Source of the DNA: a virus
Virus record (IMG/VR): IMGVR_UViG_3300024520_000359
Span: 1 to 29,947 of that record
Reading direction: 5' to 3' (one strand)
Length of the DNA stretch: 29,947 nt
Shown here: one piece after another, positions 1-6,736 of the stretch
How positions within the stretch are numbered: the stretch's first letter is position 1
Layout of the letters: the number at the start of each line of letters is the position of its first letter
The notes under the pieces: generated by a model
What the model saw: only the letters and a program-made list of their open reading frames with translations
Told to the model about the DNA's origin: nothing
Database searches by the model: none
Position numbers and translations under genes: made by a program

Positions 1-1
1 G

Positions 2-46
2 GATAGGATTGCTCTAGGTGCTGTAGAGACTTTGGTTCAAAGTTAA
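2..46 (+). CDS. C-terminal end of an unidentified gene (partial)
   Basis: The second reading frame is open from the window edge and ends with TAA at 44-46, giving a C-terminal tail that reads DRIALGAVETLVQS. The stop overlaps the next start as TAATG, a join typical of coupled phage genes. That overlap is the main reason to believe the frame is coding. Too little is present to suggest a product. Confidence 0.4.
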   Translation, partial: DRIALGAVETLVQS

Positions 47-294
47 TGACACTAGACGAATTATTTCCAAACGTAGCCGCGCAAGTTAAGGCGGCTCTAG
101 CTTCAAACGCAGATCAATACGGTGAAGGGCTGACATACGGCAAGCATCAGCAGGAGTTAGATAAGGCGGTGGGTCATTTAATGCAATCACTCATTAATAA
201 TGATAATTCTGAGGATAATACAACGCACAGAATAAGTGCGATTATCCGACTCTTAAAGGTGGCTGAGTTAGATGCGATTACAAATATCGACTAA
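46..294 (+). CDS. Small hypothetical protein, possibly nucleotide-hydrolase-like
   Basis: This is an 82-aa soluble protein with no signal peptide or membrane segment. The pattern QYGEGLTYGKHQQELDKAVG (about residues 24-43), then a histidine, an acidic stretch and a C-terminal helix ending RLLKVAEL, loosely resembles the N-terminal module of phage dATP/dGTP diphosphohydrolase-like proteins (DUF5664). That match is from memory of the pattern and is weak. The start overlaps the preceding stop (TAATG). The end overlaps the next gene by 23 bp, and that gene's ribosome binding site lies inside this one. The position beside a predicted nuclease gene suggests a role in nucleotide or DNA metabolism, which is inference only. 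Confidence 0.6.
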   Translation: MTLDELFPNVAAQVKAALASNADQYGEGLTYGKHQQELDKAVGHLMQSLINNDNSEDNTTHRISAIIRLLKVAELDAITNID

Positions 295-1813
295 ACGAGC
301 TGAGAAAATAGCCCACCATTGGGACTCAGACTCTACACTATTTGAAAACATGCGATCTGCCGGATTAAAAGGCAACGACAGGCGCAGTATGCACCGATAC
401 CGCAGACAGGCCGAAGAGATTACCGGGCAAAAATTAGACCTCAATAGCCCACAAGCACACCAGCAGATAGACTGCCCCTCCACTCTTAATCTCACAGACG
501 CAAGAAAGCATAAGACTTTCGTTGTCACATCACACACTAACGACTCGCCCATTGTCGCCGCATTTTGGGATTCTCTACAGCTTTTCTGTGAATCTAAAAG
601 CGCACAGATCTTAGTCGTACCTCTTAGATACCAGAACAAGAGCGCCATGAACGCGGTCGCTGATTATCAGTGGGATGAGCGGATCTATCCTTATGCGGTT
701 ACAAAAGACTTTCACATACACAAACACCTTGTTATATCGGGCCATAAGCTAAACGCCACTACAGTTAATCCTTTAGCGGGTAAGCAAGCACTAAGCGGCA
801 TTAAGAGCGCGGTCTATGGGCATCCGCAAGTCGCATTGCAAAACGTAGGAACGCCTAAAGACGAATTGCCTAAGTCTATGATGACTACAGGCAGTTGCAA
901 TAAGCCAGTTTATTCATCAAGCGAGACAGGCGGGAAAGCGGCTTTTAATCATTCGGTTGCCGCGGTAATAGTTCACTTAGTCGGTAAAAGATATTTCTTT
1001 ACACAATTAGGTTTTGATGGCGAGGGATTCCAGTTTCTAAACGAGTATTGGACACCTGATGGCGTAGAGAATCGCCATGCTGAGATTGTTCACGGTGACA
1101 TACACGCCTGGTATGAGCGCAAAGACGTAACTAAATCAAAGCTAAGGATTATCGACAGGGTTAAGCCCACCACTCAGATTTTTCATGATTTACACGATCA
1201 GCACATAGGCTCACACCATGCCACTATTCGCGAAAGAGTAGAGCAAGCCTTGAAGGGTGAGGTGTCGATAGAAAAAGAAGTCAGGCTTTCTATTGATTAC
1301 ATAGAGCGCATCGGCAAGGGTACAAAAAATTTAATCGTAGGCTCTAACCACAACGACCATTTAGACCAATGGCATGGCTCGTATAAGGTAGAGCGCGACC
1401 CATACAACGCCAAGTTTCACGGCTGGCTTTCTAGCCAGATTTACGGCACTGACAGGAATTGTCTGCAGGCTTGTTTTGATCAATTTGGTTGTAAAGTCCA
1501 TTACGAATTTATATCAAGAAATAAACGCCACAGCATCTCAGGCGTGGACACCTCACAGCACGGGGATAAAGGCGTGAACGGTGCGAGGGGAAGCGCACAA
1601 GGGTTCAGCATGACAATGTTAAAAACCATGATCGGACATGGACACTCTGATGGAATATTTAAGGGATGCTGGCAAGTAGGCACTAGCGCGGATGGCATGA
1701 CCTACGCAAACGGTTACAGCACTTGGACGCTCACGGATGGGATAATATACCCTAACGGCAAACGCGCACTAATCCGGCATATTAACGGCAAGACTATTGC
1801 TGATTATCTGTAA
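272..1813 (+). CDS. T5 A1-like metallophosphoesterase (predicted DNase)
   Basis: This 513-aa protein has the ordered metal-binding motifs of the calcineurin/Mre11 metallophosphoesterase fold in its second half. They are D276-x-H278 in GDIHAW, an aspartate near residue 306 in HDLHDQHIGSHH, N359-H360 in GSNHND, and G455-H-G-H458 near the C-terminus. This order, with TTGSCN (about 205-210) and the GKAAFNHS segment upstream, is characteristic of phage proteins related to the T5 A1 pre-early protein, which is linked to host DNA degradation and shut-off. The N-terminal 50 residues are basic and may form a helix-turn-helix. AAGGTGG lies about nine bases before the ATG. A DNase role is expected from the family. 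Whether it attacks host DNA here is inference. Finding it near an integrase is unusual, because the best-known member is in a lytic phage. Confidence 0.82.
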   Translation: MRLQISTKRAEKIAHHWDSDSTLFENMRSAGLKGNDRRSMHRYRRQAEEITGQKLDLNSPQAHQQIDCPSTLNLTDARKHKTFVVTSHTNDSPIVAAFWDSLQLFCESKSAQILVVPLRYQNKSAMNAVADYQWDERIYPYAVTKDFHIHKHLVISGHKLNATTVNPLAGKQALSGIKSAVYGHPQVALQNVGTPKDELPKSMMTTGSCNKPVYSSSETGGKAAFNHSVAAVIVHLVGKRYFFTQLGFDGEGFQFLNEYWTPDGVENRHAEIVHGDIHAWYERKDVTKSKLRIIDRVKPTTQIFHDLHDQHIGSHHATIRERVEQALKGEVSIEKEVRLSIDYIERIGKGTKNLIVGSNHNDHLDQWHGSYKVERDPYNAKFHGWLSSQIYGTDRNCLQACFDQFGCKVHYEFISRNKRHSISGVDTSQHGDKGVNGARGSAQGFSMTMLKTMIGHGHSDGIFKGCWQVGTSADGMTYANGYSTWTLTDGIIYPNGKRALIRHINGKTIADYL

Positions 1814-1894
1814 GTTTATCCGCGTCCAAGTGTAAGCCAGGCTTAACCTTGCAAATCTCGCATGGCGCGGAAGGTTTACAACCCTAGACTATAC

Positions 1895-2065
1895 TCACAA
1901 TCCCACCTCAATTAGTTCACGTCTAGGCGAATACAACACGCCACATTCAACGATAAAGCCCTTAGCTATCCATTGGTATACTTGCGGCACTTTAACGCCT
2001 TGAGCCTTCGCAAATTCTACCTTTGAGCCGTTGTAGTTCGCTGTTATGTATTCGGCTAGGGTCAT
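1895..2065 (-). CDS. Small Cro-like helix-turn-helix protein
   Basis: This 56-aa protein is too short for most gene callers. It reads MTLAEYITANYNGSKVEFAK and then VKVPQVYQWIAKG, the layout of a Cro/YdaS-type helix-turn-helix with the recognition helix around residues 25-35. The start codon lies 2 bp after the stop of the 134-aa gene upstream, so it is probably translated from the same leftward transcript. It is likely a DNA-binding regulator. An imperfect palindrome, TTAAGCG-AAA-CACTTAA, lies over the promoter of this three-gene operon at 2694-2710 and would be a natural target for self-regulation. That pairing is inference. It is distinct from the Cro candidate at 8583, so the phage appears to carry two small HTH regulators. 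Confidence 0.7.
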   Translation of the reverse strand: MTLAEYITANYNGSKVEFAKAQGVKVPQVYQWIAKGFIVECGVLYSPRRELIEVGL

Positions 2066-2067
2066 GA

Positions 2068-2472
2068 TTAAACCAACTCTAGTGCTTCTTTTACAGCAAT
2101 CATAGCTTTAACGTCTTGGTGTCCTTTATACTCAAATCTAGACGCTTCTTCTACACTCAAAAACTTACAAGCCTTCAAGTCTTGAGCTATTGAATCTTGA
2201 GCGCACTCTAAAGCTGATGGCGCAACGTCTACAGATTCAAACTCTGAACCGTTATGATCACCAAATTCAACAGCGACACCATCACGGACTAAAATCTCTT
2301 TTAGTTCGTGCGGCAAGTCATCACCATAGCAATTAATCGCAGTTTCTTCATTCCATGTCACATAGATCATGTTGTGTTCAGATTCGGCAATATTAATTAT
2401 GTCTGACTCATTTCTGGCAATCCATGCGGTTGCGGGCATTTGGTGTGGCACTTCAAGTATAATTGTTGTCAT
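2068..2472 (-). CDS. Acidic hypothetical protein
   Basis: A 134-aa soluble protein with no family I recognise. It is strikingly acidic: about 26 Asp/Glu against about 9 Lys/Arg. The acidic residues are spread along its length, and it has no membrane or signal segment. The start is supported by an AGGA ribosome site in a leader that is almost identical to that of the neighbouring 42-aa gene. A hairpin with a TTCG loop lies in the leader. It belongs to a short leftward operon beside the integrase, a common place for accessory genes. Its charge would suit a DNA-mimic or anti-defence role, but nothing else in the sequence shows this. Confidence 0.7.
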   Translation of the reverse strand: MTTIILEVPHQMPATAWIARNESDIINIAESEHNMIYVTWNEETAINCYGDDLPHELKEILVRDGVAVEFGDHNGSEFESVDVAPSALECAQDSIAQDLKACKFLSVEEASRFEYKGHQDVKAMIAVKEALELV

Positions 2473-2496
2473 TGTCTTAATCCTTTGTTGGTTGAT

Positions 2497-2512
2497 GCGC
2501 CCCGAAGGGCGC
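2497..2512 (-). promoter_or_regulatory. TTCG-loop hairpin in a leader region
   Basis: On the minus strand this reads GCGCCC-TTCG-GGGCGC, a perfect 6-bp GC-rich stem closed by the exceptionally stable UUCG tetraloop. No T-run follows, so it is not a standard terminator. It lies between the 42-aa gene and the 134-aa gene, just upstream of the latter's ribosome site. It could stabilise the 5' end of a processed mRNA or tune expression between the two genes. Confidence 0.6.
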
Positions 2513-2522
2513 GGTTGGTTTG

Positions 2523-2651
2523 CTATATTATTTGAAAGCTAACTAATCTTCCTTCTTTAACTAGAGAAGTTAATGCTTTTGTGTAATCGCTAATGTGAAT
2601 GCTTACTTTTTCAACTTTTCCGCTTTTGTATGTAATTTTGATATTTAACAT
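2523..2651 (-). CDS. 42-aa hypothetical protein
   Basis: This short leftward gene encodes 42 residues beginning MLNIKITYKSGKVEKVSIHI, a pattern of alternating polar and hydrophobic residues that suggests a small beta-sheet protein followed by a helix (DYTKALTSLVKEG). It has an AGGA ribosome site about eight bases before ATG, in the leader shared with the 134-aa gene. It is the first gene after the predicted promoter at 2691-2719. No family is recognised. The leader conservation is the best evidence that it is translated. Confidence 0.6.
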   Translation of the reverse strand: MLNIKITYKSGKVEKVSIHISDYTKALTSLVKEGRLVSFQII

Positions 2652-2690
2652 TGTCTTAATCCTGTGTTGGTTGTTTGCTTCGATGTAGTA

Positions 2691-2719
2691 ATATTAAGCG
2701 AAACACTTAAACTATGCAA
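2691..2719 (-). promoter_or_regulatory. Predicted leftward promoter with an overlapping palindrome
   Basis: On the minus strand a TTGCAT -35 (2714-2719) and a TAATAT -10 (2691-2696) are separated by exactly 17 bases. The palindrome TTAAGCG-AAA-CACTTAA at 2694-2710 covers the -10 and most of the spacer, so a bound repressor would block polymerase. Its half-sites resemble the TTAAG/CTTAA operators of P22-type repressors. The -35 match is modest. Confidence 0.45.
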
Positions 2720-2951
2720 GCATTATTTTCAAATTTAGCGCAAATAATTACGCCTAGCCACCTTCAAGCCATTGATATACAACGGCTATCACTTGCCCGC
2801 TCTGAGCACCAGATACAAAAACTCTAACCCTTTGATTTTATTGAATATTTAATTAAATCAACGGTTTAGCACAATAATGATAGATAACACTTAGCCACAT
2901 TTGGTAACATATAACCACATTAAACCAGAATGATTGCGCCAAAAGTGCGCC

Positions 2952-2990
2952 AAATTTACTATAAATTTATAAGACGCTTATAGTAAATTT
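2952..2990. repeat. 13-bp perfect inverted repeat just upstream of int
   Basis: AAATTTACTATAA (2952-2964) and TTATAGTAAATTT (2978-2990) are exact inverted copies separated by 13 bases. The right arm ends 11 bp before the integrase ATG. The position suits an operator for an Xis-like or integrase protein, or an arm-type recombination site. There is no T-run, so it is not a terminator in either direction. Confidence 0.75.
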
Positions 2991-3001
2991 ATAATAGAGC
3001 T

Positions 3002-3952
3002 ATGGCTACAATTCGCAAGGTCGGCAAGAAGTACAGGGCTGAGATTAGAAAGAACGGTGTTTCTAAGTCTCGAAACTTTAGCACCAAAGGCGAGGCTCAA
3101 TATTGGGCTAAGAACACCGAAAAGATAATCACAGGCGAGATTGATTATTCCAGCCAAGTCACATTTGAGCAAGCGGCTAAACGATACCTTTCAGAGCAGT
3201 CACAGCGCAAGGGCGCAAGGTGGGAGTCTGTTCGCATCCACAAGCTGTTAAATTCAGGTTTAGGTCTTTACACGCTAGGTCAATTAAATCCGCAATTCTG
3301 GAAAGCCTGGATTAACGAGCAGACCATTTCACCATCAAGCGTTAGGCGTGAATTAGCATTAATTAGCGCGGTATTCCGTGAGTCTATCGAGTGGGGCTAC
3401 ATAGATCACAACCCTTTGCACGATGTTAAAAGCCCTAAATCAGCAAGGCCGCGAGATAGGATTATCACGGATACTGAGATTGATTTAATCAATAATCATT
3501 TAGCGAAGGGTAAAGGCTCAAGCCATCAGATTAGAATCGCGTTTAATCTGGCACTTTTAACCGGAATGCGGCGGGGCGAAATACTATCGCTTGATTGGTC
3601 GCAAATTGACCTAGAGCGCAGATACTTAACCCTGCTTGATACTAAGAACGGCGACAAGCGTGACGTACCGTTAAGCACAAGTGCTTTGGATGTGATTAAG
3701 GCGGTTGAGGGGCGGCAGGGGGCGTTATTTACCGTAAATGCTGACGTACTATCAAGTACGTTTAGGAAGGCGTGTAAATCGCTTGGAATTGTAGATTTAA
3801 GGTTTCACGACACCAGGCATAGGGCGGTTATGGATTTGAGTAAAAAGTTGTCAGTAATCGAATTAGCGAGGGTAATAGGTCACAGAGATTTAAAATCACT
3901 AATGATCTACTACCACCCTAGCGCGGAAGATTTAGCGCGGCTGCTGGATTAG
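3002..3952 (+). CDS. int: Tyrosine recombinase, phage integrase
   Basis: This 316-aa protein catalyses site-specific integration and excision between attP and attB. An N-terminal arm-binding region (about 1-50) and a SAM-like core-binding domain (about 52-140) precede the catalytic domain. The full catalytic set is visible: R190 in GMRRGE, K215 in DTKNGD, H269-x-x-R272 in FHDTRH, H294 in GHRD, and the nucleophile Y303 or Y304 in MIYYH. Length and motif spacing are normal for the family, so it should be active. The ATG is chosen because it begins the typical short N-terminal strand; the upstream ribosome site (AGAGCT) is weak, so expression may be low. The 3' end overlaps the convergent excisionase-like gene by 35 bp. 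Confidence 0.95.
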   Translation: MATIRKVGKKYRAEIRKNGVSKSRNFSTKGEAQYWAKNTEKIITGEIDYSSQVTFEQAAKRYLSEQSQRKGARWESVRIHKLLNSGLGLYTLGQLNPQFWKAWINEQTISPSSVRRELALISAVFRESIEWGYIDHNPLHDVKSPKSARPRDRIITDTEIDLINNHLAKGKGSSHQIRIAFNLALLTGMRRGEILSLDWSQIDLERRYLTLLDTKNGDKRDVPLSTSALDVIKAVEGRQGALFTVNADVLSSTFRKACKSLGIVDLRFHDTRHRAVMDLSKKLSVIELARVIGHRDLKSLMIYYHPSAEDLARLLD

Positions 3953-4148
3953 GCGGAATCCAGAATTTACGCAAATAAGCCTCAAAGTGCGCTCGGTGAA
4001 TGTATACCGTTCGACCAAATCGGTGACAGCCATACATCGACTTAATCTCAGGCAGATACTTGTTCTCAAACGTGCCTTTTGATATGGGTAATTGCTCGAC
4101 CATTTGCTCGACAGTCAAGCACTCGTTTAGCGGTGGCGGTCTATTCAC
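3918..4148 (-). CDS. Excisionase-like winged-helix DNA-binding protein
   Basis: A 76-aa protein starting with GTG, preceded by AGAGGTG. The sequence LTVEQMVEQLPISKGTFENK (about residues 11-30) and then RFGRTVYIHRAHFEAYLRKF follows the pattern of MerR/Xis-like helix-turn-helix proteins: a helix-turn-helix, then a wing and a helix ending in the usual [FW]xxYL segment. As the last gene of the leftward early operon, convergent with and overlapping the integrase, it is placed where directionality factors usually occur. Xis is the best call, but a generic phage DNA-binding protein cannot be excluded. The start overlaps the preceding gene's stop by 8 bp. Confidence 0.65.
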   Translation of the reverse strand: MNRPPPLNECLTVEQMVEQLPISKGTFENKYLPEIKSMYGCHRFGRTVYIHRAHFEAYLRKFWIPPNPAAALNLPR

Positions 4149-4542
4149 CCTGCACCTCTATCAATTCGTGGCGTTCTCCAAAAGTGTACGCGCCATTGTC
4201 TAGCCTAACCTCATACTCATAATCATCGCTAAAATTAGATTGAGGTGTTTCCATAATTGCACCTAAATCACCCTTAGCCCAAACCCTATCCCCCACCTTA
4301 AGCGGCTCTAGCTCTATTGGGATGGGGTGGTAGGATAGGATTTCAACCCATTCAAGATCAAAATTGATATTGCACGTCACATCAAAAAAATAAAGGGTGT
4401 CATCATTTAAATTGGTGTTGTAACCATTAGCGACAAACAAAAGGTTTCCATCTTCCTCATCAAACAGCTTTAACTCCACCCCATCACAATTAGGCTGGTC
4501 TAGTAGCTTGCGGATTTTCTCTATTTTCTCAGCGTTGTTCAT
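4141..4542 (-). CDS. Hypothetical protein with a C-terminal small-barrel-like segment
   Basis: A 133-aa soluble, acidic protein with an excellent AAGGAG ribosome site six bases before ATG. The N-terminal helix (AEKIEKIRKLLDQPNCDG) is followed by strand-rich sequence. The C-terminal part, LKVGDRVWAKGDLGAIMETP and then YEVRLDNG, resembles a Tudor/KOW/SH3-like barrel, in which VGDRV opens the first strand. That fold guess comes from pattern only. It overlaps both neighbours and is clearly part of the leftward early operon. No function can be assigned. Confidence 0.75.
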   Translation of the reverse strand: MNNAEKIEKIRKLLDQPNCDGVELKLFDEEDGNLLFVANGYNTNLNDDTLYFFDVTCNINFDLEWVEILSYHPIPIELEPLKVGDRVWAKGDLGAIMETPQSNFSDDYEYEVRLDNGAYTFGERHELIEVQGE

Positions 4543-4786
4543 ATTTGCTCCTTATTGCTTTGGCTTGCTCTAATACAAACCCCAATGCAAAACTTGCGCC
4601 TTTATGCTGGTTATATTTTGCGCGAAACTTAGACATCTTCAACTTTTTTTCCTCGCCTAAATACCCGCTAATCTCACTCACAATCATCGCTACCACTTCG
4701 TCTAGCGCGGGGTTAGTGGGTTCGCTTTTTTGAATGGCTACATCTGAGAGTATTGACTCCACTTCGTTTAAATCTACCTTACTCAC
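4529..4786 (-). CDS. Hypothetical helical protein
   Basis: An 85-aa mostly helical, soluble protein. A GTG start is chosen because GGAG lies eight bases upstream. The first 40 residues are acidic and the last 40 are basic (EKKLKMSKFRAKYNQHKGAS). The end overlaps the next gene by 14 bp. About 80 bp separate it from the SSB gene upstream, the largest gap in this operon; only 15-16 codon frames occur there. No family recognised. Confidence 0.65.
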   Translation of the reverse strand: MSKVDLNEVESILSDVAIQKSEPTNPALDEVVAMIVSEISGYLGEEKKLKMSKFRAKYNQHKGASFALGFVLEQAKAIRSKYEQR

Positions 4787-4867
4787 TGTCTTACTCCAGT
4801 CATACGTTTAGCGTTAATCGTTCGGGCTTAAGCGTACACCTAAGCCCCATCCAAAATTCATGCAAAA

Positions 4868-5284
4868 TCAGAACGGAATGTCGTCATCAAAGCCTTCCGC
4901 CTGGGGATGACCTTGAGGGTTTGGTTGCCTTGCAGATGGGTCGTGGTTCTGCTTCTGGTTTTGCGTATTGCTTTGTCCATCGCTTGCGCTAGTCAGCACC
5001 ACATCATTAACAAACAGCTTGTTATCAAAGTATGTCTTGCCGTTATACTCGCGCTTATCGGTTCGGTGTTCGCCGTATATGGTGACTTGCTTTCCTTTGG
5101 TTAGGTATTGACCCAGTGATTCGGCACGTTTACCCCATAAAGAACACTTGTAATATTCTGTGTGCTGCTTGTCTCCAAACCCTTGATTATTCGCCACATC
5201 AAAGCCGCATACAGCCTTGCCATCACTTGTGAAGCGTGTCTCAGCGTCTTTGGTTAGGTTGCCTGTTATTACTAATAAATTCAT
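4868..5284 (-). CDS. ssb: Single-stranded DNA-binding protein
   Basis: This 138-aa protein binds ssDNA during replication and recombination. An OB-fold covers about residues 1-100, beginning NLLVITGNLTKDAETRFTSD, with the YYKCSLWGKRAE and GEHRTDKREY segments typical of SSB. A Gln/Asn/Pro-rich linker follows. The acidic tip DDDIPF, which docks partner proteins, is intact. It lies in one leftward operon with an exonuclease and a single-strand annealing protein, forming a recombination set. Its start overlaps the upstream stop as ATGA. Confidence 0.95.
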   Translation of the reverse strand: MNLLVITGNLTKDAETRFTSDGKAVCGFDVANNQGFGDKQHTEYYKCSLWGKRAESLGQYLTKGKQVTIYGEHRTDKREYNGKTYFDNKLFVNDVVLTSASDGQSNTQNQKQNHDPSARQPNPQGHPQAEGFDDDIPF

Positions 5285-5472
5285 GCTGCTTTCTCCGTTC
5301 GTTTAAGTTGTTCTAGCTCTAGCATTAACATTTCAGCTTCATCGCAAAGCTCCATTAGAATCCACCTAGCGCGCTCTATTAGCTCGAAAGTGTCCGCCGT
5401 AATAGGGCTTTCTTCATTGATGTAACTAAGCTCTCTAGCTACTGCTCTTTCATTCAAATATCGGTCTTTCAT
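5281..5472 (-). CDS. Hypothetical 63-aa helical protein
   Basis: A small acidic protein, predicted as two helices (about 4-18 and 25-58), the second leucine- and glutamate-rich (LCDEAEMLMLELEQLKRTEK) with coiled-coil character. It overlaps the exonuclease gene and the SSB gene by ATGA at each end. It sits between two DNA-metabolism genes, but nothing in the sequence itself shows a function. Confidence 0.65.
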   Translation of the reverse strand: MKDRYLNERAVARELSYINEESPITADTFELIERARWILMELCDEAEMLMLELEQLKRTEKAA

Positions 5473-6113
5473 AATCCCACCATCCTCTTGTAAATTGCTC
5501 TGGTTGCTTCAACATCACGAGCGCAATACTCCGCAATCTCGTCTATTTTTCCTGCGTTGTAATACTCGTAAACTTGGCTTCCATTCATGCCGGACTTAGG
5601 CGTTGGCACTCCAAACGCTAGACATAAGTTATCAAGGCTGTATTTGTCTCGACTACCACATGCAAACATCGTCATGGTGTCATCAATCGGCATATCCCAG
5701 GGCTTGCCGCCATGCCTAAACAATGGCTTCATTCCGTTAATCATCATTCGCTGAGATAGAAAAGGCGCATCAAATCCGAGTATGTTGTGACCGACTAACG
5801 TATTGGTGCAATACTCCTGGTCTTGAGTTTTAACCCTGCAAGCCACATTCCGAAACGCTTGCAAAATATCGGCTTCCGTTCCCGCTCGCATAACCTTTAC
5901 TGGCTCGTCATCAATAGCAAAGCCAATCATTAAGACTTGACCAAATAACCCGCTTAAGCCTGTTTTATGTACCGCCTCTGGCTTATGTGCTTCGATGTAC
6001 GCCTCGATCTTTTCAGGGTCTTTGTAGTTCCCTGGTGCGCTAAGTTTACTCACTACGCGCTCTATTATTTCGGGGCGCTCAGTCGGGATAGTTTCAATGT
6101 CTAGATAAATCAT
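5469..6113 (-). CDS. DEDDy-type 3'-5' exonuclease
   Basis: This 214-aa protein resembles the exonuclease domain of family B DNA polymerases as a stand-alone enzyme (PF10108-like). Three motifs place the catalytic acids: D5 and E7 in YLDIET, D115 in HNILGFD, and D200 in EYCARD. Y196 sits four residues before D200, which makes it a DEDDy enzyme using two metal ions. Length is normal. It is translationally coupled (ATGA) to the annealing protein upstream and to the 63-aa gene downstream. With SSB and the annealing protein it probably forms a recombination or repair set like lambda Red, although its 3'-5' polarity would differ from that of lambda exonuclease. Confidence 0.88.
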   Translation of the reverse strand: MIYLDIETIPTERPEIIERVVSKLSAPGNYKDPEKIEAYIEAHKPEAVHKTGLSGLFGQVLMIGFAIDDEPVKVMRAGTEADILQAFRNVACRVKTQDQEYCTNTLVGHNILGFDAPFLSQRMMINGMKPLFRHGGKPWDMPIDDTMTMFACGSRDKYSLDNLCLAFGVPTPKSGMNGSQVYEYYNAGKIDEIAEYCARDVEATRAIYKRMVGL

Positions 6114-6736
6114 GCCGCTTTCTCCGATTCAAAACGCTTAGAAAATTCAACGCCTTTGGCTCTGATAGCGTCTGCTAGTTCAACCTCATTCCATCCATTG
6201 AAATACTTAACGGCCTCAGTCGTTAGAATCCTCAGCATTTCGATGTTTTGCGATTTATCCATCGCATGAACATTCAAATCAAACTGCTCTTTGTGTGGCT
6301 TTCTAGGTTCTGCAAATCGCACAGGATCAGGTTCTTGGTTCTTTTCAGCCGATGGAATATCCTCACCAGCATAGATGTAGCTACCTAATCCAAACATGCT
6401 TATGGCTTTAGCGAAACACCGCATTCTTGCGTTATTGATATGAAACGCATCGGGATTAGGTATCGCGTTATTAGTGTTGTTCATCACAGGCAACAACATT
6501 GTTCTGCTTATGCTGTGATCACCTTTTTTAAGCGTAACCTTTACGCCTACAGTCATGGTTTGATCTAGCTCATAAGTGGGCTTTAACCATTTATAATTAG
6601 ATTCAGGGTAGTTATCCATTAGTGTCTGCCAAGCCCAAACCCAAGACAGGTACGTTAGGCGACCCTTCTTTTTGGTGTGTTCGTTCACATTGATTGCGCT
6701 CAATGTTTCCCATGATTCTTTTGCGAAACTGCTCAT
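6110..6736 (-). CDS. Sak3/DUF1071-type single-strand annealing protein
   Basis: This 208-aa protein likely anneals complementary single strands in phage homologous recombination. The N-terminal signature LSAINVNEHTKKKGRLTYLS and then WVWAWQTL (about residues 12-40) is typical of the DUF1071/Sak3 group of annealing proteins. The segment NNARMRCFAKAISMFGLGSY (about 101-120) is the conserved helical block. The C-terminal 70 residues are less conserved and may contact SSB or DNA. The start at 6736 fits the family N-terminus and has AGGT upstream, even though it overlaps the preceding gene by 125 bp. The adjacent exonuclease and SSB support the role. Confidence 0.85.
   Translation of the reverse strand: MSSFAKESWETLSAINVNEHTKKKGRLTYLSWVWAWQTLMDNYPESNYKWLKPTYELDQTMTVGVKVTLKKGDHSISRTMLLPVMNNTNNAIPNPDAFHINNARMRCFAKAISMFGLGSYIYAGEDIPSAEKNQEPDPVRFAEPRKPHKEQFDLNVHAMDKSQNIEMLRILTTEAVKYFNGWNEVELADAIRAKGVEFSKRFESEKAA

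Larger units (their letters stand above)
2470..2673 (-). repeat. Duplicated 25-bp translation leader
   Basis: The 25 bp at 2470-2494 and at 2649-2673 are identical except for one base. On the minus strand each copy runs CAACCAACAMAGGATTAAGA and then CAATG, where M is A or C. Each ends exactly on the start codon of a small leftward gene (the 134-aa and 42-aa genes). The AGGA core is the likely ribosome binding site. The copies are 179 bp apart. They may reflect a gene-plus-leader duplication, or a shared recognition site for a translational regulator. Confidence 0.8.
2652..3001. other. Non-coding region upstream of int; candidate attP and arm sites
   Basis: No convincing gene is present in these 350 bp. 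They hold the leftward promoter at 2691-2719 and an AT-rich inverted repeat, TTGATTT (2832-2838) with AAATCAA (2855-2861). They also hold two CCACATT copies near 2895 and 2913, a TGCGCCAAA direct repeat (2936-2944 and 2946-2954), and a 13-bp inverted repeat at 2952-2990. Short repeats and AT-rich tracts beside an integrase are typical of phage attachment sites with arm-type and IHF-like sites. The core site itself cannot be identified without the bacterial junction. Confidence 0.45.

Noticed and set aside
268-648. 126-aa minus-strand frame opposite the metallophosphoesterase
   Set aside because: It is antisense to a gene with clear motifs and has no coupled neighbours or recognisable domain.
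1837-1874. Inverted repeats after the metallophosphoesterase gene (TAAGCC-A-GGCTTA and AACCTT/AAGGTT)
   Set aside because: No T-run follows in either direction and the stems are short or widely spaced, so a terminator cannot be supported.
2797-2811. GCTCTGAGCACCA-like end resembling a tRNA 3' CCA terminus
   Set aside because: No T-loop (TTCRA) or matching acceptor strand lies at the right distance, so it is not a tRNA. An attP fragment of a tRNA cannot be shown without the bacterial site.
4787-4867. Two frames of 15-16 codons between SSB and the 85-aa gene
   Set aside because: Neither has a convincing ribosome site, overlap join or hydrophobic or charged pattern; chance is more likely.
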